In this document: positions 36,101 to 47,940 of the stretch, piece by piece
Position numbering within the stretch: the stretch's first letter is position 1
Layout: every line of letters starts with the position of its first letter
NCBI GenBank assembly: GCA_019802505.1
Contig: JAFMOC010000791.1
Span: 36,001 to 100,000 of the forward strand
Reading direction: 5' to 3'
Length of the DNA stretch: 64,000 nucleotides
Source of the DNA: Corydoras sp. C115
Lineage: Eukaryota > Chordata > Actinopteri > Siluriformes > Callichthyidae
Translations under genes and position numbers: made by a program
Notes under the pieces: model-generated
The model's input: only the letters and a program-made list of their open reading frames with translations
What the model was told of the DNA's origin: nothing
Database searches by the model: none

Positions 36101-38905
36101 CTGCGCCTTATAGTACGGTGCGCCTTATACGTGGGGCAAATACAGAAATAGAGTCCGTAATTCAGACTGCGCCTTATAGTACGGTGCGCCTTATACGTGG
36201 GGCAAATACAGAAATAGAGCCCGTAATTCAGACTGCGCCTTATAGTACGGTGCGCCTTATACGTGGGGCAAATACAGAAATAGAGTCCGTAATTCAGACT
36301 GCGCCTTATAGTACGGTGCGCCTTATACGTGGGGCAAATACAGAAATAGAGTCCGTAATTCAGACTGCGCCTTATAGTACGGTGCGCCTTATACGTGGGG
36401 CAAATACAGAAATAGACCGTAATTCAGACTGCGCCTTATAGTACGGTGCACCTTATACGTGGGGCAAATACAGAAATAGACCCCGTAATTCAGACTGCGC
36501 CTTATAGTACGGTGCGCCTTATACGTGGGGCAAATACAGAAATAGACCCCGTAATTCAGACTGCGCCTTATAGTACGGTGCACCTTATACGTGGGGCAAA
36601 TACAGAAATAGACCCCGTAATTCAGACTGCGCCTTATAGTACGGTGCGCCTTATACGTGGGGCAAATACAGAAATAGAGTCCGTAATTCAGACTGCGCCT
36701 TATAGTACGGTGCGCCTTATACGTGGGGCAAATACAGAAATAGAGTCCGTAATTCAGACTGCGCCTTATAGTACGGTGCGCCTTATACGTGGGGCAAATA
36801 CAGAAATAGACCCCGTAATTCAGACTGCGCCTTATAGTACGGTGCGCCTTATACGTGGGGCAAATACAGAAATAGACCCCGTAATTCAGACTGCACCTTA
36901 TAGTACGGTGCGCCTTATAGTACGGTGCGTCTAATACGTGGGGCAAATACAGAAATAGACCCCGTAATTCAGACTGCGCCTTATAGTACGGTGCGCCTTA
37001 TACGTGGGGCAAATACAGAAATAGACCCCGTAATTCAGACTGCGCCTTATAGTACGGTGCGCCTTATACGTGGGGCAAATACAGAAATAGAGTCCGTAAT
37101 ACAGACTGCGCCTTATAGTACGGTGCGCCTTATACGTGGGGCAAATACAGAAATAGACCCCGTAATTCAGACTGTGCCTTATAGTATGGTGCGCCATATA
37201 CGTGGGGCAAATACAGAAATAAAGTCTGTAATTCAGACTGCGCCTTATAGTACGGTGCACCTTATACGTGGGGCAAATACAGAAATAGAGTCCGTAATTC
37301 AGACTGCGCCTTATAGTACGGTGCGCCTTATACGTGGGGCAAATACAGAAATAGACCCCGTAATTCAGACTGCGCCTTATAGTACGGTGCGCCTTATACG
37401 TGGGGCAAATACAGAAATAGAGTCCGTAATTTAGACTGCGCCTTATAGTACGGTGCGCCTTATACGTGGGGCAAATACAGAAATAGAGTCCGTAATTCAG
37501 ACTGCGCCTTATATTACGGTGCGCCTTATACGTGGGGCAAATACAGAAATAGAGTCCGTAATTCAGACTGCGCCTTATAGTACGGTGCGCCTTATACGTG
37601 GGGCAAATACAGAAATAGAGTCCGTAATTCAGACTGCGCCTTATAGTACGGTGCGCCTTATACGTGGGGCAAATACAGAAATAGAGCCCGTAATTCAGAC
37701 TGCGCCTTATAGTACGGTGCGCCTTATACGTGGGGCAAATACAGAAATAGAGTCCGTAATTCAGACTGCGCCTTATAGTACGGTGCGCCTTATACGTGGG
37801 GCAAATACAGAAATAGAGTCCGTAATTCAGACTGCGCCTTATAGTACGGTGCGCCTTATACGTGGGGCAAATACAGAAATAGACCCCGTAATTCAGACTG
37901 CGCCTTATAGTACGGTGCGCCTTATACGTGGGGCAAATACAGAAATAGAGTCCGTAATTCAGACTGCGCCTTATAGTACGGTGCACCTTATACGTGGGGC
38001 AAATACAGAAATAGACCCCGTAATTCAGACTGTGCCTTATAGTATGGTGCGCCATATACGTGGGGCAAATACAGAAATAAAGTCTGTAATTCAGACTGCG
38101 CCTTATAGTACGGTGCACCTTATACGTGGGGCAAATACAGAAATAGAGTCCGTAATTCAGACTGCGCCTTATAGTACGGTGCGCCTTATACGTGGGGCAA
38201 ATACAGAAATAGACCCCGTAATTCAGACTGCGCCTTATAGTACGGTGCGCCTTATACGTGGGGCAAATACAGAAATAGAGTCCGTAATTTAGACTGCGCC
38301 TTATAGTACGGTGCGCCTTATACGTGGGGCAAATACAGAAATAGAGTCCGTAATTCAGACTGCGCCTTATATTACGGTGCGCCTTATACGTGGGGCAAAT
38401 ACAGAAATAGAGTCCGTAATTCAGACTGCGCCTTATAGTACGGTGCGCCTTATACGTGGGGCAAATACAGAAATAGAGTCCGTAATTCAGACTGCGCCTT
38501 ATAGTACGGTGCGCCTTATACGTGGGGCAAATACAGAAATAGACCCCGTAATTCAGACTGCGCCTTATAGTACGGTGCGCCTTATACGTGGGGCAAATAC
38601 AGAAATAGAGTCCGTAATTCAGACTGCGCCTTATAGTACGGTGCGCCTTATACGTGGGGCAAATACAGAAATAGAGTCCGTAATTCAGACTGCGCCTTAT
38701 AGTACGGTGCGCCTTATACGTGGGGCAAATACAGAAATAGAGTCCCTAATTCAGACTGTGCCTTAAAGTACGGTGCACCTTATACGTGGGGCAAATACAG
38801 AAATAGACCCCGTAATTCAGACTGCGCCTTATAGTACGGTGCGCCTTATACGTGGGGCAAATACAGAAATAGACCCCGTAATTTGTGCGGGGGTATATAG
38901 TATGG
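33120..38905. repeat. 66-bp satellite, about 87 units, intron 5
   Basis: The unit contains CAGACTGCGCCTTATAGTAC, GGTGCGCCTTATACGTGGGG and CAAATACAGAAATAGAGTCC, with the alternative ending AGACCCCGTAATT. Two unit types (AGAGTCCG and AGACCCCG) are interspersed. 66 is a multiple of 3, so the array gives 22-residue repeating frames on both strands, up to 786 codons; not a gene. The right edge (38886-38935) breaks into GTGCGCCTCATGGTCCGGAA, like the end of a common vertebrate DNA transposon, the probable source. An 858-bp (13-unit) block is duplicated at 37453 and 38311. Confidence 0.95.
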
Positions 38906-38985
38906 TGCGCCTCATGGTCCGGAAAATCTGGTACTCTCTAATGACCCGAGGCATGAACACACTGTAATGCTGATCTCACACTCAC

Positions 38986-39122
38986 AGTGTCACTCCTGCA
39001 GACCAGATGTCCACTTTAAACCCTGAAAACGTGTCCAAGCCGTTGGCGATCTCCGGCGGCTGGAAGGCCGGTGAGCCCTGACTCGTCCGACACGTATCGT
39101 CTTCTGCAAACGGGTGAAGAGC
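38986..39122 (-). CDS. stk11: STK11 exon 5 (activation segment)
   Basis: The acceptor CGTCTTCAG precedes GCTCTTCAC. The exon encodes ALHPFAEDDTCRTSQGSP, AFQPPEIANGLDTFSG, FKVDIWSAGVT and two bases of Leu, then the donor GTGAGTG. QPPE takes the place of the APE motif that closes the activation segment, and DIWSAGV is the alphaF helix with its structural Asp. In LKB1 this segment is held active by STRAD and MO25 and not by loop phosphorylation. The length of 137 bp equals human. The exon lies between the end of the 66-bp satellite (38.93 kb) and a triplet of SINEs (39.2 kb), with less than 100 bp of unique flank on each side. Confidence 0.97.
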
Positions 39123-39206
39123 CTGAAGACGGAACAGCAGAGAGTTGATGTCAGAAAGTCACGTGAGTCTGATTACTTACAAAAGAGAAAAACATTTCAT
39201 TTGTGG

Positions 39207-40192
39207 CGGCACGGTGGCTTAGTGGTTTGGCATGTTCTCCTCTCAGCACTAGGGATTCCCGGTTCGAATCCCCATCTGGGTGGAGTTTCCATGTCCTCCC
39301 CGTGTCCGCGTGGGTTTCCTCCGGGTTCTCCGGTTTCCTCCCACAGTCCAGAAACATGGATCAAGGTCAAGTGAGTTCTCCAAATTGCCCCATATAGAGT
39401 GTGTCTGTGTGAGTGAGTGTGTGTGTGCCCAGCGATACATTGGCGTCCTGTCCTGGGTGTATCTGCCCAGTGCCCGAGACGTTCTCCCCTGGATTGGAAT
39501 GGGGAACACCTCCACACCACGACCCAAATAGAGGATAAAGCGGAAGATAATGGATGGATGTTACACACAGGGCGGCATTGTGGCTTAGTGGTTTAGCATG
39601 TTCTCCTCTCAGCACTAGGGATTCCCGGTTCGAATCCCCATCTGGGTGTAGTTTCCATGTCCTCCCCGTGTCCGCGTGGGTTTCCTCCGGGTTCTCCGGT
39701 TTCCTCCCACAGTCCAAAAACATGGATCAAGGTCAATTGAGTTCTCCAAATTGCCCCATATAGAGTGTGTGTGTGAGTGAGTGTGTGTCCTGTGATAGAT
39801 TGGCGCCCTGTCCTGGGTGTATCTGCCCAGCGCCCGAAACGTTCTCCCCTGGATGGGCAGGGGAACCCCCCCCATGACCCTAGTAGAGGATAAAGCGGAA
39901 GATGGATGGATGTTACACACAAGGCGGCATTGTGTCTTAGTGTTTTAGCATGTTCTCCTCTTAGTGCTAGGGATTCCCGGTTCCAATTCCAATCTGGGTG
40001 GAGTTTGCATGTTCTCCCCATGTCTGCGTGGGTTTCCTCCGGGTTCTCCAGTTTCCTCCCACCGTCCAAAAACATGGATCAAGGTTAATTGAATTCTCCA
40101 AATTGCCCCATCTACAGTATGTGTGTCTGTGTGAGTGAGTGTGTGCCCCGCGATAGATTGTCCTGGGTTTATCTGCCCAGCGCCCAAAACGT
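39207..40192 (+). mobile_element. SINE block, three tandem copies in intron 4
   Basis: 39207-39560, 39572-39912 and 39924-40190, joined by GGATGGATGTTACACACA. The repeated joiner indicates tandem duplication. The third copy lacks its 3' end. Confidence 0.85.
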
Positions 40193-40333
40193 CGGATTTA
40201 ATTTGTTGGCCGGAAAACAATGTAAAAAAAGGCGGGTGATTTAAGGCAAAGCCGGGAGGCGGCTCGAAAGGAACAATTTTAACACTAATTGCGGAACATC
40301 ATTAGAACAGATCGTACGAGGAGCACGTCTCAC

Positions 40334-40466
40334 CTCCGCTACACCCAAATCGGAGATCTTCAGAGCCCCGTCCGTCGTCAGCAGCAAATTCCCTGGTTTA
40401 ATATCTTTGTGAACGATTCCCTGGCTGTGTAAATATTCGAGGCCATCCAAAAGCTGGCAAAAGTAC
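40334..40466 (-). CDS. stk11: STK11 exon 4 (catalytic loop and DLG motif)
   Basis: The acceptor CCTCAG is followed by G and then YFCQLLDGLEYLHSQGIV, HKDIKPGNLLLTTDGALK and ISDLGVAE, ending at the donor GTGAGAC. HKDIKPGN is the catalytic loop; its Asp corresponds to human D176. DLG replaces the usual DFG and holds the magnesium-binding Asp (human D194); HKD and DLG are both normal for LKB1. The length of 133 bp is identical to human. Differences such as LLDG for LIDG and DGA for GGT are conservative or in a loop. This is the exon that makes the family assignment unambiguous. Confidence 0.98.
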
Positions 40467-40734
40467 CTGAGGGATAAACAAGAGCTGCAGCATGACGGCA
40501 CAAACCGGAGAGTTCACGTGACAAATACGTGATGCCAATAGTTTGTTCCTTAAACAAATCCACAATGTCGCTTAGATTACCACGACATCTGACCGACCCA
40601 TTTCTTAGAACCCTGAGGAAGTTTACGTAGGAAAGACCAGGGACAGGACATAACGATTTTTGTGATTTTTTTTCCCCAACAAATCTACAATAGAAAATAG
40701 CCAGCTAGCCAAAAAAATCCTATTCTTAGCTATT

Positions 40735-41580
<846 letters not shown>

Positions 41581-41599
41581 GGGACACGAGTGACGGAGG

Positions 41600-41800
41600 G
41601 ACACGAGTGACGGAGGGACACGAGCGACGGCAGGACACGAGTTCTTGGGTGGTTGAACATAAGCCGGGCTGCAGAGTTCTGAATCAGTTGAAGAGATGTT
41701 TTGATCACATGATCAGAGGGTTTAAGGTGGGGGAGTCTTGTGAACCCGAGGTTCCGGACCGAATCGGTCGGGGAGACGGTGGAGGCGTCCATTTGGACGG
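41600..41800 (-). pseudogene. LINE reverse-transcriptase fragment
   Basis: The minus frame reads VSPTDSVRNLGF, a short deletion, then TSLQLIQNSAARLMFNHPRT. SVRNLG followed by LQxxQNxAARL is the hallmark of the C-terminal part of ORF2 in L2/Rex1-like LINEs of fish. Most of the intervening region is missing, and nothing else of the element is visible. It lies in intron 3, same strand as STK11. A dead fragment. Confidence 0.65.
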
Positions 41801-41951
41801 TCAGGTCGTGATGGACTGAGGGTTTAGCTGGGATAATGAGAAGCTCTGCTTTAATCTAAGTTTAATTTGAGATGACGGGCCTTCATCCAATCAGACATGC
41901 CGGTGAGGCGGGCAGATACCTGATTTGAGACGGCGGTGTCGTGCCTCTTAC

Positions 41952-42041
41952 CCGTGAGCTTGAAATACTGGAAACCTTTTTTCCGGAACGCTGTCCAACA
42001 TCTCCTGCATCCCGCAGACGCAGTACTCCATCACCATATAC
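41952..42041 (-). CDS. stk11: STK11 exon 3 (hinge and alphaD)
   Basis: The exon starts with G right after an intron ending in AC (42043-42042), so the split codon reads ATG. It encodes YMVMEYCVCGMQEMLDSV, PEKRFPVFQAH and two bases of Gly, then the donor GTAAGAGG. MEYCV is the hinge linking the two kinase lobes. The length is 90 bp, as in human. It reads PVFQAHG where human LKB1 has PVCQAHG. It lies 1.5 kb upstream (in transcription) of exon 4, across an AT-rich intron. Confidence 0.96.
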
Positions 42042-42060
42042 GTAACGCCGTGGTCAAGGC
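42042..42060 (-). other. stk11: U12 branch site and AC 3' splice site of intron 2
   Basis: Reading minus, CCTTGAC at 42059-42053 fits the U12 branch consensus CCTTRAY. Its branch A (42054) is 12 nt upstream of the last intron base, within the short, fixed distance typical of these introns. The intron ends GTTAC, then G TAT ATG of exon 3. There is no polypyrimidine tract, as expected for this class. Confidence 0.9.
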
Positions 42061-42169
42061 TCAAATCCATCCTCACGCATCATACAGACGGGTCAGACGG
42101 GTCATTAACGCACGACAAACATTATAATTTAAATAAAATCAGCACAAATTCATCACTGCTGCACAAGAA

Positions 42170-43020
42170 CCCCCCTCACCACATCAGTGTCACTGCAGAA
42201 CCGACAAGAAACAATCCACCACCCAAATGATACCTGTTCTGTGATGCTGCTGACCAACAAAGAACCAACAGAACCAACAGGGGACTAACAACAACAAAAA
42301 ACACAGTGGCTCGAACACCCCGGTTCGAATCCCAATCTGGGTGGAGTTTCCATGTTCTCCCCGTGTCTGCGTGGGTTTCCTCCGGGTTCTCCGGTTTCCT
42401 CCCACAGTCCAAAAACATTTATCAAGTCAATCGAGTTCTCCAAATTGCCCCATATAGAGTGAGTGTGTGTCCAGGGATAGATTGGCACCCTGTCCTGGGT
42501 CTATGTGCCCAGCGCCCGAAACGTTCTCCCCTGGATGGGCATGGGGAACCCCACCGCGACCCTAATAGAGGATGAAGTGGAAGATAATGGATGGACGGAT
42601 CCACACGCAAGGGGGCAGCTTAGGTGGCTTAGTGCTTTTGCAATTGAAATCTCCAAATTGCCCCCATATAGAGTGTGTGAGTGAGTGAGTGTGTGCCCAG
42701 TGATAGATTGCCCCCCCCCCCCCCCCCCGTCCTGGGTGTATCTGCCCAGCGCCAGAAACGTTCTCCCTTGGATGTGCATGGGGAACCCCATGCACATCAG
42801 TGTCACTGTAGAACTGACAAGAAACGATCCACCACTCAAATGATACCTGTTCTGTGATGCTGCTGACCAACAGAGAACCAACAGGGGACGAACAACAGAG
42901 AACAGATGGACTACAATTGTAGAACTACAACGTTCATCTATATGGTAAGACGAGGAAATGGATGACGGAGCAAAAAGGGGGGCGTGGCCTAACTTTTGGC
43001 CGGTAATGTATAGTGCAGGG
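42170..43020. mobile_element. SINEs and DNA-transposon pieces in the U12 intron
   Basis: Transposon pieces at 42170-42300 and 42785-43012 (minus relative to 6.9 kb), each joined to plus-strand SINE parts 42308-42600 and 42630-42785. The repeated AGAACCAACAGGGGAC block suggests the transposon was duplicated around the SINE. The second piece ends GTGGCCTAACTTTTGGCCGG. Confidence 0.65.
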
Positions 43021-43043
43021 TCTTATGGTCAGGCTATTTTCCA

Positions 43044-44098
43044 TCCATCCATTATCTTCTGCTTTATCCTCTACTAGGGTCGGGGGGGTTCCCCATGCCC
43101 ATTCAGGGGAGAACGTTTCGGGTGCTGGGCAGATACACCCAGGACAGGGCGCCAATCTATCACTGGACACTCACTCACTCACACAGACACACTCTATATG
43201 GGGCAATTTGGAGAACTCAGTTGACCTTGATCCATGTTTTTGGACTGTGGGAGGAAACCGTAGAACCTGGAGGAAACCCACGGGGACAACATGGAAACTC
43301 CACCTAGATTGGGATTCGAACCGGGAATCCCTAGCGCTGAGAGGAGAACATGCGGCCTGTTCTTCGATTTTATGTTTGTTTTTTTTTATATTATAATATA
43401 AAATATTATAGCGGGTGGCACGGTGGCTTAGTGGTTTAGCATGTTCTCCTCTCAGCACTAGGGATTCCCGGTTCGAATCCCAATCTGGGTGGAGTTTCCA
43501 TGTTCTCCCCGTGTCCGCGTGGGTTTTCTCCGGGTTCTCCGGTTTCCTCCCACAGTCCAAAAACATGGATCAAGTCAATTGAATTCTCCAAATTGCCCCA
43601 TATAGAGTGTGTCAGTGTGAGTGTGTAACCAGTTATGGATTGCCCCCCTGTCCTGGGTGTATCTGCCCAGTGCCCAAAATGCCCCCCCCCCATGACCCTA
43701 GTAGAGGATAAAGCTAATAGATAATGGATGGATATTTGGATGAACATAGTGGTGTAGAGTTTAGCATGTTCTCCTCTCAGCTCAAGTGATCCCCGGTTCG
43801 AATCCCAATCTGGGTGGAGTTTCCATGTTCTCCCCGTGTCCGCGCGGGTTTCCTCCGGGTTCTCCGGTTTCCTCCCACAGTCCAAAACATGGATCAAGGT
43901 CAATTGAATTCTCCAAATTGCCCCATATAGAGTGTGTCAGTGTGAGTGTGTAACCAGTTATGGATTGCCCCCTTGTCCTGGGTGTATCTGCCCAGCGCCC
44001 GAATCGTTCTCCCCTGGATGGGCATGGGGAACCCCCCTAACCCCCCCCCCCCCCCACGACCCTAATAGAGGATAAAGCAGAAGATGATGGATGGATAA
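43044..44098. mobile_element. SINE block: one minus, two plus
   Basis: 43044-43352 minus, cut before the A box; 43412-43730 and 43745-44098 plus. All lie in intron 2. A transposon piece (ACAGATGGACTACAGTCTG) follows at 44110-44150. Confidence 0.85.
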
Positions 44099-44318
44099 AT
44101 CAAAGAACACAGATGGACTACAGTCTGTAATTGTAGAACTACAAAGTCCAACTGTTAATTTGACTTGAGCACGTTTTTAATCTCGTGTTTAATCTCGTGT
44201 TTAATTCTATAATCTGGATTAAATCCTGAGTGCGCCGTGGCGCAGAGTGTGAAAACAAGCGTGAGCTCACATCTGCGTCAGCGGCGGTCAGTCAGAGTGT
44301 GAGCTCAAAAACAGAGCA

Positions 44319-44326
44319 AAGGATAT
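44319..44326 (-). other. stk11: U12-type (AT-AC) 5' splice site of intron 2
   Basis: The intron begins ATATCCTTT on the minus strand, an exact minor-spliceosome donor of the AT-AC class, directly after the last base that matches the human exon end. No GT can be used without breaking the frame. Human LKB1 intron 2 is known to be AT-AC, so this is a conserved feature. Confidence 0.93.
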
Positions 44327-44410
44327 ATTTTCTGCTTCTCCTCGTTGTACAGAACGTCCACCAACTGGATCACATTCTTATGCTGGAGGCGGCGGAGCAG
44401 CTGGATCTCC
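44327..44410 (-). CDS. stk11: STK11 exon 2 (kinase N-lobe, alphaC helix)
   Basis: The acceptor TTTGCAG at the 44411 side is followed by G, which completes the Lys codon of exon 1. The exon then encodes EIQLLRRLQHKNVIQLVDV, LYNEEKQK and the first two bases of Met. The first Glu should be the alphaC glutamate that pairs with the ATP-site lysine in active kinases. The length of 84 bp equals the human exon. The exon stops after AAAAT and is followed by ATATCCTTT, a minor-spliceosome (U12) donor with no GT. The only difference from human that I see is RLQH for RLRH. Identity is certain. Confidence 0.96.
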
Positions 44411-44559
44411 CTGCAAACACAAAACACACGAGGACAGGTCTGAGGAACCCGTAGAGATCAATGACGAGAGCAAGACGTAACGTTAGATCTCCATCCGTCA
44501 GTCGCCATCGATCCGTCATGTTTTCTAACTTCTGTCCACAAAGGAACGTTCCTCATACA

Positions 44560-47535
44560 CAAAAACACAAGACACCCATACACAGACTCACCAAAACACG
44601 AGACACCCATACACAGACTCACCAAAACACGAGACACCCATACACAGACTCACCAAAACACGAGACACCCATACACAGACTCACCAAAACACGAGACACC
44701 CATACACAGACTCACCAAAACACGAGACACCCATACACAGACTCACCAAAACATGAGACACCCATACACAGACTCACCAAAACACGAGACACCCATACAC
44801 AGACTCACCAAAACACGAGACACCCATACACAGACTCACCAAAACATGAGACACCCATACACAGACTCACCAAAACACGAGACACCCATACACAGACTCA
44901 CCAAAACATGAGACACCCATACACAGACTCACCAAAACATGAGACACCCATACACAGACTCACCAAAACACGAGACACCCATACACAGACTCACCAAAAA
45001 CATGAGACAACCATACACAGACTCACCAAAACATGAGACACCCATACACAGACTCACCAAAACATGAGACACCCATACACAGACTCACCAAAACATGAGA
45101 CACCCATACACAGACTCACCAAAACATGAGACACCCATACACAGACTCACCAAAACATGAGACACCCATACACAGACTCACCAAAACATGACACCCATAC
45201 ACAGACTCACCAAAACATGAGACACCCATACACAGACTCACCAAAACACGAGACACCCATACACAGACTCACCAAAACATGAGACACCCATACACAGACT
45301 CACCAAAACACGAGACACCCATACACAGACTCACCAAAACATGAGACACCCATACACAGACTCACCAAAACATGAGACACCCATTCACAGACTCACCAAA
45401 ACATGAGACACCCATACACAGACTCACCAAAACACGAGACACCCATACACAGACTCACCAAAACATGACACCCATACACAGACTCACCAAAACATGACAC
45501 CCATACACAGACTCACCAAAACATGAGACACCCATACACAGACTAACCAAAACATGAGACACCCATACACAGACTCACCAAAACACGAGACACCCATACA
45601 CAGACTCACCAAAACATGACACCCATACACAGACTCACCAAAACACCAAAACACGAAACACCCATACACAGACTCACCAAAACACCAAAACACTTGACAC
45701 CCATACACAGACTCACCAAAACACGAGACACCCATACACAGACTCACCAAAACATGAGACACCCATACACAGACTCACCAAAACATGAGACACCCATACA
45801 CAGTCTCACCAAAACATGAGACACCCATACACAGACTCACCAAAACATGAGACACCCATACACAGACTCACCAAAACATGAGACACCCATACACAGACTC
45901 ACCAAAACATGAGACACCCATACACAGACTCACCAAAACATGACACCCATACACAGACTCACCAAAACATGACACCCATACACAGACTCACCAAAACATG
46001 ACACCCATACACAGACTCACCAAAACATGACACCCATACACAGACTCACCAAAACACCAAAACACTTGACACCCATACACAGACTCACCAAAACATGAGA
46101 CACCCATACACAGACTCACCAAAACATGAGACACCCATACACAGACTCACCAAAACATGACACCCATACACAGACTCACCAAAACATGACACCCATACAC
46201 AGACTCACCAAAACACGAGACACCCATACACAGACTCACCAAAACATGACACCCATACACAGACTCACCAAAACATGAGACACCCATACACAGACTCACC
46301 AAAACATGACACCCATACACAGACTCACCAAAACATGACACCCATACACAGACTCACCAAAACATGAGACACCCATACACAGACTCACCAAAACACGAGA
46401 CACCCATACACAGACTCACCAAAACATGACACCCATACACAGACTCACCAAAACATGACACCCATACACAGACTAACCAAAACATGAGACACCCATACAC
46501 AGACTCACCAAAACATGAGACACCCATACACAGACTCACCAAAACATGACACCCATACACAGACTCACCAAAACATGACACCCATACACAGACTCACCAA
46601 AACATGAGACACCCATACACAGACTCACCAAAACATGAGACACCCATACACAGACTCACCAAAACATGACACCCATACACAGACTCACCAAAACATGACA
46701 CCCATACACAGACTCACCAAAACACCAAAACACTTGACACCCATACACAGACTCACCAAAACATGAGACACCCATACACAGACTCACCAAAACATGAGAC
46801 ACCCATACACAGACTCACCAAAACATGAGACACCCATACACAGACTCACCAAAACATGACACCCATACACAGACTCACCAAAACACTTGACACCCATACA
46901 CAGACTCACCAAAACACCAAAACACTTGACACCCATACACAGACTCACCAAAACACCAAAACACTTGACACCCATACACAGACTCACCAAAACATGAGAC
47001 ACCCATACACAGACTCACCAAAACATGAGACACCCATACACAGACTCACCAAAACACGAGACACCCATACACAGACTCACCAAAACACGAGACACCCATA
47101 CACAGACTCACCAAAACACGAGACACCCATACACAGACTCACCAAAACACCAGACACCCATACACAGACTCACCAAAACATGAGACACCCATACACAGAC
47201 TCACCAAAACATGAGACACCCATACACAGACTCACCAAAACATGAGACACCCATACACAGACTCACCAAAACACTTGACACCCATACACAGACTCACCAA
47301 AACATGAGACACCCATTCACAGACTCACCAAAATATGAGACACCCATACATAGACTCACCAAAACATGAGACACCCATACACAGACTCACCAAAACATGA
47401 GACACCCATACACAGACTCACCAAAACATAGACTCACCAAGACACAGAGACACCCAAAACACGAGACAACCACACAGACTCACCAAAACACCCATCCATA
47501 GACTCACCAAGACACAGAGACACCCAAAACATGAC
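44560..47535. repeat. 31-bp minisatellite in intron 1
   Basis: About 100 units of CACCCATACACAGACTCACC plus AAAACAYGAGA; a 28-bp variant lacks GAG, and a longer variant carries CACCAAAACACTT. The left part is rich in CACGAG units and the right part in CATGA units. The array frays at 47405-47600 into CACAGAGACACCC pieces. The His/Thr and Cys/Gly/Val frames are artefacts. Confidence 0.95.
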
Positions 47536-47769
47536 ACCCATACACAGACTCACCAAGACACAGACACCCCTACTCCCAGATGCCCACACCAAGACACACC
47601 TACACCAAAACACAGACACACTCAGACCCAGAGACACCCCGACCTTAAGAAACCCAAAGAGACACCAGATCCAGAGAGACAACAGAAAAAAGTATAAAAT
47701 AATGCAGTTACGTGATATTGATTTCAAACTGTATTTCATGGCTAAACCTCTCGTTTTCATTAAAAACCT

Positions 47770-47940
47770 CTTTTATTCAAAGCGACTTATATGGTGAGCA
47801 CAGGGTTCATCACAACATCCCTGCAGCAATGAGGGTTAAGGGTCTCGCTCAAGGACCCACACTGGTAACTTCAGTGGACCTGGGATTTAAACCCCAACCT
47901 TCAGATTGAGAGCCCAACACCCTAACCACTGAGCTACCGC
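47770..47940 (-). mobile_element. tRNA-derived SINE of a second family, minus
   Basis: Read on minus: GGTAGCTCAGTGGTTAGGGT (A-box region), GGTTTAAATCCCAGG (B box), GGTCCTTGAGCGAGACCCTT, CACCATATAAGTCGCTTTGA. The AAGTCGCTTTGGATAAAA-type end is an L2-like tail used by many fish SINEs. Unrelated to the dominant SINE. Confidence 0.75.

Noticed and set aside
39197..39568. Many 60-140-codon frames sharing GENMETPPR, FSKLPHIECV or RTFRALGRY
   Set aside because: Translations of the same SINE copied across the window; no coding function.
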